64,000 bases of DNA from Massospora cicadina (Eukaryota; Entomophthoromycota; Entomophthoromycetes; Entomophthorales; Entomophthoraceae), in contig JAKSZP010009602.1 of the NCBI GenBank assembly GCA_022478985.1, positions 1 to 64,000 of the forward strand. The letters are read 5' to 3'. Positions 23,410 to 34,719 of the stretch are shown here, in pieces. The position numbers and the translations under genes are program-made. The notes below the pieces were generated by a model, which ran no database searches, was not told the DNA's origin, and was given only the letters and a program-made list of their open reading frames with translations. Each line of letters starts with the position of its first letter. Positions within the stretch are counted from its first letter, which is position 1.

Positions 23410-24100
23410 ACATGGTTTTTTAAGAAAAAATAAAATAGATGCATTGTGGTTGTGTCTGTTTGAAGTGATAGCCAAGATGGAAACTGATGCCTACTCCATC
23501 AAGAATCTCTTGGATATAAGAATTGTGAATTGAGTCCATGCTAAGTATCTGAAGCGATGGATTGATGAAAGATTAAAAGAGTTCCCAAAGGACCAATGAA
23601 CCATTAAGTTGGTCATGTCCTGATGATTAGTTCAAGTCTGAAAAAGGGACCTCTGAACCATAGAAAACTGGCAGGTTTAAGTACCCAGGACCCAGTTTGG
23701 GGGGGAAATAAAAATATGGACCACTGAACTGAAAAAAGGTCAAGTCCCATGGAAAAAGAAGAATAAAAATAAAAAATTGATAAATGATATTGAAAAAAAT
23801 GATTATAAACTGCATAGAAAAAACTGATATATTTTTATAATTTTTATTTTTATTAATTGTCCTTAATATGGGGATGATTTTACCTATGTTGTCTCTTGAG
23901 GGAGGGAGGATGGATTGTGGTAGGAATGAACAGCCCGTCAAAATTGATGTGAGATCAGATGCTAGTGAGGGATAGACCTACACGAAACCACATTCTTTGA
24001 GTGGATGCAGAGCCCTGTGAGAAAGTGACTAGGGGAAGGGAAATTGAAATGTTGGAAGAAGCCAATCATGAAACCCCAGAGTGGAGAGGAAAGCAACAGT
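23410..24100 (+). pseudogene. Gypsy-3 post-integrase region, continued after TRIM-1
   Basis: Resumes the Gypsy-3 reading after the TRIM. A stretch near 23485-23570 reads TDAYSIKNLLDIRIVN then VHAKYLKRWID, which resembles the start of an integrase-linked chromodomain (bilobed ..LLD.R....YLVKW), but too little is left to be sure. At 23575-23760 follows the second copy of the Trp-rich NW.V.VPRTQFG repeat found at 18230-18490. The rest is low-complexity, Lys-rich and broken. Confidence 0.4.
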
Positions 24101-24110
24101 ATAAGAAGAG

Positions 24111-25089
24111 TCAATTGGCGAATAATCCTGAGTAATCCTGGTATGGTACTGGAGCTGTAAGATTAGCCTTGAGCGCCTGATGATGGGCTTTATCAAGAAC
24201 ACTGGACATATGGGCTGGCAGCGAACAAGGGATGCTTGATGGAGGTTGCCAAATCATGCCCCCTACTAGAGCCATCAGTGGAAGATACTGATGGGAAGCG
24301 CCAGTGAGGAGGTAGTCATGCAGGGAGCTAATGGCATCCTGCAAGTGACAACTATGAGCTTCTCAGAAGCTGAAGCTGAAGGAGCGGTGAAACCCAGGAG
24401 AGGCTGGAAGCTTTGTGGACCAACTTTGAAGAACTTGGCCAGCAAAATGAAGAGCATAAGTGGCATTATCCCAATCTAGGATGTTCTCAAGATCAGAGGG
24501 ATTCAGCGCTAGGGGCAAGCCTTGGTGACTTGGCCCAGAGTTTAGCATAGGTGAGCTCAAAATGAATACTGTTACCAATGGTGAGCTCAGTAGCCAGAAC
24601 AGTGGGTTTGTAATATTGTCTGAGTCAGAAGAGGAACTCAGGAAGCAGGTCCAACCTATCAAGAAAATAATGATCAAGAGCAAATGGCATAATCTCCAGA
24701 GCATCCATGACGATGGTCAGTGCATCAATGAAAGGAGCCAAATCTAGGAGAGTTTTGAAATCCAACTCTGGAATTTACAATAGAGGAAGAATCAGCAGAG
24801 AGTTGTTTGAAATGATTGCAAGCCTGGTTTCAGAGGGATTGGTTACCATTTTCAGTAATTTGATGGAAAGACTAGCCGCTGACGCCAGACTAGGCATATG
24901 AGGCCTGGAAGGACCATAGAAGAGGTTCCTCCGTGCATCACAACTCATCCGCTGGAAGATCCAGAGGTCTTGATCAGACAAACTATTTAGAAGCTGCTGG
25001 TATGATGACTCAGAATTCAACATATGAGCTGAATGAGAGGGGGATGTCAGACTTATATGGAAGTTGACATCATGCACCCTACAATCCAT
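24111..25089 (-). other. Antisense coding-like region in Gypsy-3
   Basis: On the minus strand, frames 25089-24775 (104 codons) and 24704-24111 (about 198 codons in one frame with a single TGA at 24363) are longer than anything on the plus strand here. The text is Leu/Ser-rich, with a hydrophobic stretch (LLLIIIFLIG) near the start of the second frame. No domain recognised and no zinc or catalytic motif. It lies between the integrase and the 3' LTR, opposite in sense to the element. It may be a chance frame or an antisense gene of the kind known from some plant gypsy elements. Confidence 0.35.
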
Positions 25090-25589
25090 TGGACTCTAAT
25101 TTTGGAGAAATTAATCTCAAATTTAATGGTATAAGCTCTCCAAGAGAAGAATTAGGAAAGACTTGAGTCAAGAGGTTATGAGATAAATAACAAGGTCAAA
25201 TAAAAATAAGTATTCTTAATTGGGCCATGAAATGAACATTGATGGCAAGAGTCTCCTGTCTAGGATGAGGAGAAAATCAGGAAATCAAGGATGCCAGACC
25301 AAGAATCCTGAATATGACAGTGGGTCATATGCCCTGATGGGGGAAATTGGATCCTGGGACTAATATTATCATGAGTAAATTGATCAGCCCGGCATGACAG
25401 TAGATTGTGAGGACCGCGCTCTGAGTAGGCAGTAGCGAGGAGGAAGAGGAAGAGCGCCGCATGCCAAAGTTTGTCCTGAGCAGAGTTGAGTAGTGACAAT
25501 TATACTCCGTTTGAGCCAATGAAGTATTTGACCAAGTGTCCAAAGTGGTGTTCTCATGCCCCAGTCCTTTTCTCGCTGAAAATCTAGGC

Positions 25590-25601
25590 AAGAGGGGGAT
25601 G
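25590..25601 (+). other. Gypsy-3 polypurine tract
   Basis: AAGAGGGGGATG lies directly before the 3' LTR at 25602. Confidence 0.7.
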
Positions 25602-26757
25602 TGTTGGGATTTTTGCCCATATTTACAGCCTGCTAGATTACCAGGAATTGCTAGGGATAATTCCCTAAGGCGAATTGAATTGTAAATTGGTTGGTCTGAG
25701 TTTCAGAGTAATTACATTTGGGGAAGTTTAGGTTAATTGCCTGGTTAGATCTGTCAGGGATTGATATGAAAAATTACTTAAGTTCTCATTGGGCAGAGTT
25801 GCTGACGAAATAGGGGCATCTGATAGTGATTAACTATCATGTGTACCAATTGGGATCAGTTAAGTTTCATCACCAACTGATTGGGAATGAATAGTAAGTT
25901 GCAGGCGAGTGATGCCACCTGCAACTAGCGAATTGATTGGTTGGTGCGTGACCTGCCTTAATGGGTAATAAGTCCCATTACTTAAGCAAGTTGCTAGCCA
26001 AATATGGGTGGTTCGCTTGGATCAATAGTAAAACGTTAGGGACACGTTTTCTGACTCTTTCCATTTAGGTCTTGAGGATGTCCCGTGACGGAATCCTATC
26101 CAGGATGGGGAAGACCATCGCTTCTGAGATGAGGATGGGTGATTCAATGGCAACAGCTGCCATTTCATCAAAGAGGTGTCAACTGAGGGTTAGACAACTG
26201 AATCCTCACTATAAAGACCCTAGAATACACTCCTGCCAAAAAACAGAAAACAGTATTAACAATAACAGCATTTAGTAAAGAAGTTCTATAGTTTTCATCT
26301 GGTATATAGTTTAAGTAAACTATTATCAGCTTTCAACTGTGCTATTCTTCTCAAGGATATTATTGCTTTGTGATATAATTGGGAGACTCTTAGTGAAAAG
26401 AGTAAAGATCTGAGCGGGGATCTAGAGAAGAAGGAGACACAATTGGGGATTGCTGCCAACTGTGTGTTGGACTGAAGAGACTGTCACCAGGGAATCTCAG
26501 AGAAGATTGGGTTGGACAGAATGAGGGAACGGATCCCTAGATCATGACATCTCGCGTATTTAATTGAGAATACTGGCTGAGCGTTGGGCCGAGATATAAG
26601 AATTCATACTCAACTACAGATAATAGTCATCATACTATTATCAACCAATAATCTAATATACTATACAACACAGATGAAGTGCACAAGAAACTGAACCTGT
26701 GCAGTAAAAAGATTACTAGGTTTGTTTGCTAATATAACCCTCCAGTAAATTTTTACC
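25602..26757 (+). repeat. Gypsy-3 3' LTR
   Basis: 1156 bp, paired with 16191-17345. The last base appears changed (ACA to ACC). Followed by CCATC, the duplicated target with one mismatch. Confidence 0.88.
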
Positions 26758-26859
26758 CCATCACATTGCCACATTTCTTTGAACTACCCAATGCGTTCAT
26801 ACCCTGCAGACTATCTAGGAGAAATACCCTTAAAAGGCTAAACAACTGGCCACCACTTT

Positions 26860-27775
26860 ACATCTAAATGAGGTTCTCGCTCTTCCCCCCTCCTTGAGTG
26901 GTACATTAACTAAAGTGGAGGTCATCATAAATGGAGTGCAGGTTAAAGCTATCCTTGACACTGGGTCCCCAGTGAACGTTGTGTCAACCAAACTCTTAAG
27001 AAAATTAATCTGGTCCCTGATTTTGACTACGCTCAAGAGTTTGAAACTGTGTGCCCAAACAACATCTGCACTATTGGAGCCTATTATTCTCTGCCCATTC
27101 GTTTTCAGAAAGCTCCTCTTGTCAGCTCCAGCAGTGGCTTTGACCAATAACACCTACGAATTACTCATTGGAACCCAATTTTTGCTCAAATATGAAGGTG
27201 TTATTAATTTGAAGCAAGGCTATCTCTCTCTGCTTAACTACAAAATTCCTCTGATTCTGTCTAATGATGAGCTCAATAAAAAGGATTACGTTTGCACCGT
27301 TGAGTATCCCTCCTCCGCTTTATCCCTGCATTACACCATGGCAGGAAGGCATACTAAACTGTTGCCTCCTTCAGTGGACGCCCTGGAGGGTATCCCTTTC
27401 TATGCTTCTGAAGAGGTGGTCATTAAAGCTGGGGAACAAGTGGTAGTGGACATGAAGATTACCATGCAAATCTCACACAATTGCCTACTGCACCTCATTA
27501 GCATAGAGGGAGTTAGTCCTTTAAAGCCCATAGTTTTGTCAGGCGTGTTAGACCCCGCCTATCAGTGGCCTATCAACCTTTTTGCTAGGAAATCTCACCA
27601 AGAAGGATATGGTGGTAAAAAATCATCAGTAAATCGGAAGAGTCTTTCTGATACCCATTTAGGACATCAAGAAAGTCCACTGTATTGGGTCTATGGCAGA
27701 CATGGGCTTATCCACCAATCAATCCATATGTACCCTACCTTCTGTTCATATCTCCAAAGAACTGACTCCGGCTGA
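26860..27775 (+). pseudogene. Gypsy-1 aspartic protease and linker to RT
   Basis: The 293-codon frame 26894-27775 opens with SGTLTKVEVIINGVQVKAI and the intact protease triad in LDTGSPVNVVSTKLL (about 26955). A second hydrophobic block NNTYELLIGTQFLLKY (27150) is the usual Ty3/gypsy protease partner of the flap region. The later part (27400-27775) is the linker, with a decayed YxD-type start of RT after 27760. The protease releases Gag and Pol products in the particle. This is the longest Gypsy-1 frame and lies just after the Gypsy-3 insertion. It is the better preserved copy of the region found dead in Gypsy-4. Confidence 0.75.
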
Positions 27776-28565
27776 GCTGGATAAAATCTACATCTTACTT
27801 GAGGCCTACTGAGGCATTTTCTCCAAATCTGACAATGAATATGGGCACATGAAGAGTTGGATGCATACTATTGATGTTGGGGATGCTAAACTCATTCATT
27901 CCAATCCCTATTTTAAATCAAAAGTTGAGGAGCTACAGATGCAGACGGAGCTTAAACAGCTGTTGTATTCTTGATTGCTGGTGCCATCACAGAGCCCTTG
28001 GTCATCCCCACTTTTATTAATAAAGAAGAAAAGTGGAGGTCATCAGGTAGTGATGGACTACCGCAAATTAACATCCTCACCAAGAAGGATAGTTACCTTA
28101 TCCCTCATATTGATGATGCTCTGGCCCAACTCTCTGGGTCTAAGTACTTCTCTGCCATGAACCTGGCTAGTGTTTATTGGCAAATGGACCTTTCTCCACA
28201 AGACCAGGAGAAATTTGGTATCATTTGCAGTGAAGGTCTCTTCCAACCTACCCAACTACCACAAGAGTTGTGCAACGCACCCACCACTTTCCAGAGAGCA
28301 ATATATCTTATCTTGCAGGATCTAAAATAAGTTGTGGCATTGTCTATCTCGATGGTATTTCAGTTTTTTCTAAGATTTTCAATGAACACCTCACACATCT
28401 AAAGGAGGTGTTTCAACGCTTGCAGGCATCTAATATCAAACTAAAGCCCTCCAAGTGTACCTTTTTCCATAGAAACTGGATTTTCCTGGGCATGCCATCT
28501 CACAAGATGAAATTCAACCTCTACAAGATAAAGTCGAAGCAATATCCAAGATTCCTGTGCTAAAA
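27776..28565 (+). pseudogene. Gypsy-1 reverse transcriptase (broken)
   Basis: Lead ELTPAELDKIYILLEAY, then frames 27971-28330 and 28270-28563: KKDSYLIPHIDDALAQLSG, YFSAMNLASVYWQMDL (family form: FS.LDL.SGYWQ), LCNAPTTFQRA, and the catalytic motif read as VYLDGISVFS, where YLDDI is expected. The second catalytic Asp is Gly. Next is LKEVFQRLQASNIKLKPSKC. Stops and an indel at about 28300-28330 separate the fingers from the palm. RNase H follows at 28560. Confidence 0.8.
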
Positions 28566-29340
28566 ATCCTATGTGACATCCAGATATTCTTGGGTATGAT
28601 TGGCTATTACCATCAATTTATCCCAAAGTTCGCTCAGCTCAGTGAGCCCCTCGTCTGCCTCTTAACTAATAATACCCCCTTCCGTAGGGGTGCTGAACAA
28701 AAAGCCACCTTTGAGACCCTTAAGGCGTTATTACAAAAAATACCAATACTACGCCATCCTGACTACAACAACCTTTCATGTTGTTCATAGTGCCTCTGAC
28801 TATGCTGTTGGAGCTATCTTGGCTCGATTAGATGATCATGGAGTTGATCATTCTATTTCTTGCTTTAGAAAAATGCTTTCTAAAGCTGCGCGTAACTACA
28901 GTGTTATGGAAAAGGAGTGTTTGGCTGTCCTGCTCGCTTTCAAACACTACCACCCATTCCTATATGGGACTCCCTGTAAAGTAATCACAGATCACACCTC
29001 TCTAAAGTGGTTGCAGAATATGAAGGACCCCATGGGGCAGTTGTCGTGCTGGGCTCTGAAGCTCCAACATTACATTATGACTATTGAGCATCATGCAGGA
29101 ATGTGCCAAATGAATGTAGATGGGTTAACATGGCTTCCTGTTCTTCATTTAGACAATAGTGAAGCTGAGAGGCTATGCGATCTCCTTTTTTTAGTACTAG
29201 ATGGTTGGCTATGTGATCTCCTCATGACTCCAGATTCATGGGCTGATGAAGATGAACCAGTACAGAAGATGCTAGCACAGCACTCCCAGAACACCAAGGT
29301 GGATAATGTGAAGCTATATAAAAAAGTAGGAGTAAATTAG
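28566..29340 (+). pseudogene. Gypsy-1 RT connection and RNase H
   Basis: The connection reads IFLGMIGYYHQFIPKFAQLSEPL (28590), followed in another frame (28690-29340) by RNase H: VVHSASDYAVGAILARLD, ISCFRKMLSKAARNYSVMEKECLAV, VITDHTSLKWLQNMKDP and IEHHAGMCQMNVDGLTWLP. These are the usual blocks in the usual order. The first Asp block (family: TDAS..) is changed to HSAS. The frame shifts at about 28780. It degrades the RNA template after copying. Confidence 0.78.
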
Positions 29341-30206
29341 TTACCCTATCTCTGGCCGTCAGAGCGAGTTCATGTCATCTTGGAGTCCTACACTATCATG
29401 GGGCATGACAGAGTATGAAAAACATATGAGTGGGTGAAAGATTGGTACTACTGTGAGGGCATCTTGAAAACCATAACCAAAGTCTTGGATGCATGCCAGA
29501 CCTGTAAGAAACAATCCAGCTTCAAGGCCTGATATCAATATTAACCTACAATGCCTCAACAACCTTTCCACACCATAAGTCTGGATGTAAAGGTCCTCTC
29601 CCTCAGACCACATGTGTAAATCGCTATATCTTAATTATTATTGATCATTTCACCAAATGGGTTGAAGCTGTAGCTCACCCCGCTCAAACTGCTAAAGCCA
29701 CGGCCAACTTATTACACCAATACATTTTCCCTGGCTTGGGTGTCCCCAGGTCCTCTTATGTGATAATAGAAAAAAATTTACTTCCCTAGTAGTGAAGCTC
29801 CTTGCCACCTCCATGGGAGCTCAACGACTCTTTTCAGCCCATTATAACCCATCCACAAATGATGCTTTAGAAAAAGTTAATGGAACCCTGTTCTCCATAC
29901 ATTACAAAATGGCCAATTCAGACCCTCTCCACTAGGATCTTTTTTTACTCTGTGCCCTCATAGCCTATCAAATTAGTTATCATTGTATTCTAAAGATGTC
30001 CCCTTTCCATGTGTTATATGGCTGAGAACCTGGGGTACCAGCTCTACTAGCAAAAGATATTTTCACTGGCAGAACTGGACCAGAGAAAGCCAAGAAAAAG
30101 TTGGCCCAATACATTATCCAGCTATAAGTGGAAGCTATGACTAACTTGGCTAATACATTCAAAAAGAAGCTAAAGCAGCTGATGAGCTCCATGTCCCCAT
30201 CCCTTC
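29341..30206 (+). pseudogene. Gypsy-1 integrase (decayed), first part
   Basis: Readable pieces are the zinc domain (MGHDRV, then ACQTCKKQSS at about 29490-29520), first Asp block (HTISLDVK, about 29575), a core piece DHFTKWVEAVA (29645), a decayed second-Asp region (VIIEKNL, where DNG is expected, 29760), and the C-terminal lead with SPFHVLYG-like text (30000). Several stops and shifts. The element is then split at 30206 by Gypsy-2, and the last part of the protein resumes at 37866. Confidence 0.65.
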
Positions 30207-30573
30207 TGTCATGATTCTGATATGACTGGATAATAGGCCCTAAGTCATTATGGTGGAACAGAGGGAATCTGCCAAGTTTGATATGAGTTATGGTAATTTG
30301 AGCGCCTTGAAATGGGATATTGGGTTGTTAGGGAAATCACCTCTAATTATGTGATCAGGAAAATAATGAATGAATAATTGGAGGAACCAATGAGATATGG
30401 CAAAGTGAATTACTAAGCCATGAAAGTGGTATCATCTGAAGTTACTATGATACAAGCAAGATGAGACAATCAAGAAAAGGAGGTTGTTAATATTTTAGAG
30501 AGGGAAAAACAGCAACAATCAGCTGTGTTTATTATAATGAATAAAGAAGTATAGTGGGGGCAAGTGCTCCATA

Positions 30574-31640
30574 TCTACTTAATAAAAAATTTTCACTGAT
30601 GTGCTGACTTATTGACTGACTGACTAACATCTGAAACCTTTGAGTCTGATAGGGTCAATCTATTTGGGTGAGTGGGTGAGAATTGGCAAATCTTATCAAA
30701 TCTGAAATTATCAATCCTGATGGGTTCAATCTGTTTGGGCGAGTGGGTGAGAATTGACAAATATCATTATATAATTCACCAAATTGCTCACCTGAAGCTA
30801 ATTGAGTTTAATAAGTTTAATCTATTTGGGTGAGTGAGTGAGAATTGGCAAATAAGATCAAATCTGAAGCTAATCAAATCTGATAGGTTCAATCTATTTG
30901 GGTGAGTGGGTGATAATTAGCGAACATTATCTAATAACTCACCAAATTGCTCACCCAAAACTATTTTTGTTATATAGAACTTAACCGCAAATTTTACCCA
31001 ATTAGTTATATAACACTTACCTATGAATTTTACCCAATAAAATCATAATTCAAGCTCCACTGATAAGCTTGCCATAAGGTATTGTTGTAGCTTGATTTAT
31101 TAAAGCTTTTTTAATAAAATTAGTTATATAAACCTTAACTACAAAATTCTATCCAATCAAATCATCTCCACAATCTAAGCTCCACTGATAAGCTTACCAT
31201 AAGTTATTGTTGCAGCTTGATATTAAAAGCTTTTACTAAAATTGATGCATATATAAGTATCACATTTTTAGTACATTCTACTCAACTTTTGATATTTATC
31301 TAAATATTATACTAAAATTTAAAGGTACCAAAGCACTGATTATTTTAGTGATATTACCTTGCTTAAATTGCAGAATTATAATTTCAATGAAAAGGGAAGC
31401 GCTTTAATATTTTTAGTTATTATTTTGGATTTAGAAATAACACTCATTAGATAGATTATCTAAAGTTATAGTTATAGCCATATACTTAACTTGCTGACCT
31501 CCATCTATCTAGCTGGTTTGATAGTTCTATCTATTGTTTTTAGTATAAAGTTGATAGTTATTTTAAATAAAATATAAATTAATAAATTTAAAAACTATAA
31601 TTTTATAGACACTGTAGCAAAGCACAGGTAAATTGGCTAG
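30574..31640 (+). mobile_element. Helitron-1: non-autonomous Helitron, 1067 bp
   Basis: Begins TCTACTTAATAAA, ends GGCTAG, and sits precisely between A and T. The uninterrupted site is preserved in the 3' LTR at 37731-37736 (ATA|TTA). A hairpin at 31612-31627 lies 13 bases before the end: CTGT-A-GC-AAA-GC-ACAG. All of this fits Helitron rules (5' TC, 3' CTRR, terminal hairpin, insertion in AT, no duplication). No Rep-helicase is encoded. The 5' third has four copies of a TTTGGGTGAGTGGGTGA motif. Confidence 0.93.
31612..31627 (+). other. Helitron-1 3' terminal hairpin
   Basis: CTGTAGCAAAGCACAG: stem CTGT/ACAG plus GC/GC around an AAA loop with one bulged A. The Helitron-2 interior copy at 40034 keeps CCGTAGCAAAGCA, so paired changes keep the stem. 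Confidence 0.8.
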
Positions 31641-31773
31641 TTATTAATAAAATTTATTTCTGTTGTTTCAAGGGCAACAATCCTCATATCATTGGTCCTA
31701 TTGCTAAATGGGTCAAACCCTGCACAATATTGCTTATGGCATATCTCAACAAAAAATGCAAATTTTATAACAG

Positions 31774-31793
31774 TGGTGCTTACAACAGGGGGC
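31774..31793 (+). other. Gypsy-2 primer-binding site
   Basis: TGGTGCTTACAACAGGGGG, one base after the LTR end at 31772. Confidence 0.75.
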
Positions 31794-32449
31794 CCAATTG
31801 ATCAATCACATAGACTGATAAGCGTTCCTCAGTTGCTGGTCATGTTGTACCTGTAACGGACAGTATTCATCCATTTGTTGCATTTTGATTTGGGTTCAGA
31901 TTTTCTGAATCTGAATTGATCCATTTAAAAAGAATTTTGGTGTTTGTTGGGTTCAGGCACTGGGTTGTGCCTCACCTAAACCATTGATTAGGCTCGCAAG
32001 AGCCTAATCAATGGTTTAGGTGAGGCCCCAGAAGGGCGACCATTAAGGTTGAGCCCTCACAATTCCAAACTTTGTTCAGAATTCTCTCTCTTTCTCTGAT
32101 GGCCTTGGGGCTGCCCTTACCTTATCTTACCTGATGATCCAAGCACAACAAGTTTTTGTCACATTAACAAAAACTTGGATTTTCAGGGTTTGATCTCCCT
32201 CAAATATCCTGTCTTTTCCTTGGTGTGTTTGCGGCATCAGATTATCAGGATCCTGTTCATCAGCAATTTTTTATTTGATAGTAAAATAAGGTTAATTCTG
32301 GGGTTTGCAATCTCGCTTACCTATTTCATCTTTTTCTCACTCTGAATTTCCCTAATTCTGAGGTTTACTACCTTGAGAGTCCAGCTTATGCTGGATGTTC
32401 AGCGTGAATTGCATCAAACTTAAGGTAAGATGGCAATCGGAAACTGAAA

Positions 32450-33450
32450 TGTTTCTGACTGTTATAGTACCCAGATTGCTTTACTAAGGAATAAGCTCAA
32501 CACACTGCAACTGTTGAATATGCAGAACTCAAGCTTGCCCTAGACGCTGTACTTAAATGGAAAAAGGAGTTTCTGCCTGAATGGTATATTGACAAGCTGC
32601 CTCCATTTGACCGCAATGGAAACATCTATGGATTCTTTAAATGATTTGAGTTTGCAGTAGAAGGAGATTCAGATTGGCGTAAAGCCAAATTACTAATGTC
32701 AACTTTGGATGCTGGAAGTGCCAACCAAGTTACTTGCTATCTTCCCAACAGTTCCGTTACCCATCAACAGGTGAAGGATACTGTGCTGTGGTTGTTTGGA
32801 GGAACTTCAATATTGGTGCAATGGGAGGCTGAGTTTTTTACCATTGGGTTTCAACATAACGAGACCCTCACTGCATTTGCTTATCAACTCTCAGCAGAAG
32901 CCGATGTGTTAATTGAGGCAGGAGTTTTAACTTATTGTGACATAAGCATAGCGTTGACTCTGCTATGAAACCATACGAGAGCTTTTTAATGCCTTGGCTC
33001 CATATTCAGAGGTTGATGTACCTTTTCTTAAATTTGTTCGAATTTTGCGCCAGTTATCCGCTACCTTCCCTCCACCCAGTATAGAGTGGAACCCTATCGC
33101 CTCTGCTGTTAGCCTTGTTTATTTGGAATTTTCATCCCTCCCTGTTTAGCGCCCAGTTGGCATTCCCTGGCCTTATTATCATCACCTCGTTTTCAACAAA
33201 GTTGCCAACAGCAGTTCACCTACCTGGATGGGCCTGGTTACACTGTTAAATACCAGTCCACCTTTTTGGGTGGCCCATTTTACAACACTCAAGGATGCAG
33301 GTCTCATAGGGTTAATTGCTTTTTGTGCAGTTGCCCTGGGCATCTGGCTAGGAGTTGTCATAATTGTTGGGTTCAGTACCTACCGTGGGAGCAATATAAT
33401 CAGGAAAAGTCAGAGTGGAGTAGAGATGGGACTCTCTACCTCCACTTTTT
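32450..33450 (+). pseudogene. Gypsy-2 gag with CCHC zinc knuckle (broken)
   Basis: Capsid-like text from about 32500 to 33010 in shifting frames: FNRNGNIYGFF, AKLLMSTLDAGSANQ, and the 90-codon frame 32696-32968 with HNETLTAFAYQLSAEADVL. A retroviral-type knuckle CFLCSCPGHLARSC (C-x2-C-x4-H-x4-C) is at about 33318-33360. This is the expected Gag-nucleocapsid order, and the knuckle binds element RNA. Between 31795 and 32450, about 650 bp of leader has no clear coding text. A TGA at 32966 and other stops make the gene non-functional. Confidence 0.72.
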
Positions 33451-33839
33451 GACTCAAAACGTCCCACCTGAACTTATTCCTGCACAGCTAGCAGATGTTT
33501 CTGGTATGATGATGCTTTTCTATACCAGCAGCCGGTTAGAGGGGTAAATGTGCTGACACAAACGCAATTCATGGACATGGCAGAAGCAGGCTCCCAGGAG
33601 CACCCAAACTGTATGCATGCCAATTGTTTGATTACCTTCCTATCAATGAACCAGATTTATTAGCTGATGCACTCCTTCTAAAAGGGGTAAACGCGGCCTC
33701 CCTGTGGACACTATTGTTAAAGAATACCCTAAAGTGGGGAAGGGTATTATGATCTTCCTTGTGAAGGAGATCAGTTAAATGTCCATGTCTAAAACAATCA
33801 GATGCATTTTACTCTGAGTGTACTTACTGTGACACTGTT

Positions 33840-34505
33840 GTAGCAAAAACCTGAGTTTGTGCAATAATTGATACAGGTGCCCCGATCAACATAGTGTCCT
33901 TAAAATTGGTGTCAAAGTTAGCATTAAAGCATGATGTAGAGCATTTTATGGTGTATGGGACCGCAGGCTCAGAAAGCACAGTCTTCAAAGGAGCATACAG
34001 TGCGCTACCTTTGCAGTTTGGGTCGATTGTCATTTTAGCCCCAGCTATAGTGTTATCTAACAACAATTATGACCTGTTAATTGGTACCACTTTTATGCAT
34101 CACTTTGGAGCTGTTGTTGATATAACAGCAGAGACATTTGAAATTCTGGGGCAACAGATCTCAATCTACTTCACTTCCAGTAGAATGCCAAAGGATCCTG
34201 TACACATGAGTCATGTTAACCTTGCATATGGTGATGGGGTGGTTTTGGTTCAAAAGCATCGATTAAAAAGCAAGACCCAGGCCCTTCCTCACCAAATCTA
34301 TGAATATCAAGGGCTACCTCTTAGAGCCACTGGCCCTATATTTATTCCCTCTGGACACCAAGCAATCTTAAGCACTGAGTTGGAGGTGGAAGTGCCTGCT
34401 GGGCTACATGGTGAGGTCATTGGGCCTATCAACAATCATAGCTCGAGCCCCACATGGCCCCTGGCAATATACTCTCAGGGCATGGGGAGATCAAGGTCTT
34501 GGTAG
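33840..34505 (+). pseudogene. Gypsy-2 aspartic protease
   Basis: The triad is intact in AIIDTGAPINIVSLKL (about 33860-33910). It continues in the 203-codon frame 33894-34505, which also has the family's NNNYDLLIGTTFMHHF block (34060-34110). This is the standard Ty3/gypsy protease, about 110 residues, followed by a linker into RT. The stop TGA just before the triad (33853) breaks the reading from gag. It is one of the better preserved segments of the element. Confidence 0.75.
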
Positions 34506-34719
34506 CGAATTTTCAGGATAAACCAATGCAAATCCGCCAACACCAAGTAGTTGCATTCCTCCATTTCATTCCAGTTGAGGAAGTCCTCAGGATTTATGAG
34601 TTTGGTTCACTGGATGAATTTGGTCTGCCCATCAAAACACAGCCTGGCGTAATGGCAGTTGTTTCATGTGAAAATTTAATGGGTAAACAGAAGATCAGAA
34701 GGATCAGGCGGAAGCCTTA

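Larger units (their letters stand above)
16191..26757 (+). mobile_element. Gypsy-3: Ty3/gypsy element inserted in Gypsy-1, carrying TRIM-1
   Basis: LTRs of 1155 bp (16191-17345) and 1156 bp (25602-26757) match closely along their length. Target duplication is CCAGC (16186-16190) and CCATC (26758-26762), one mismatch. Primer-binding site at 17349, pol at 18580-21050, polypurine tract at 25590. Without TRIM-1 the element is about 8.3 kb, long for the family, because ~2 kb of extra sequence follows the integrase (including a minus-strand frame, 24111-25089). Confidence 0.88.
30207..31772 (+). repeat. Gypsy-2 5' LTR, interrupted by Helitron-1
   Basis: Starts TGTCATGATTCTGATATGAC and ends TTTTATAACA. 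It equals the 3' LTR apart from the 1067-bp insertion at 30574-31640. Confidence 0.9.
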
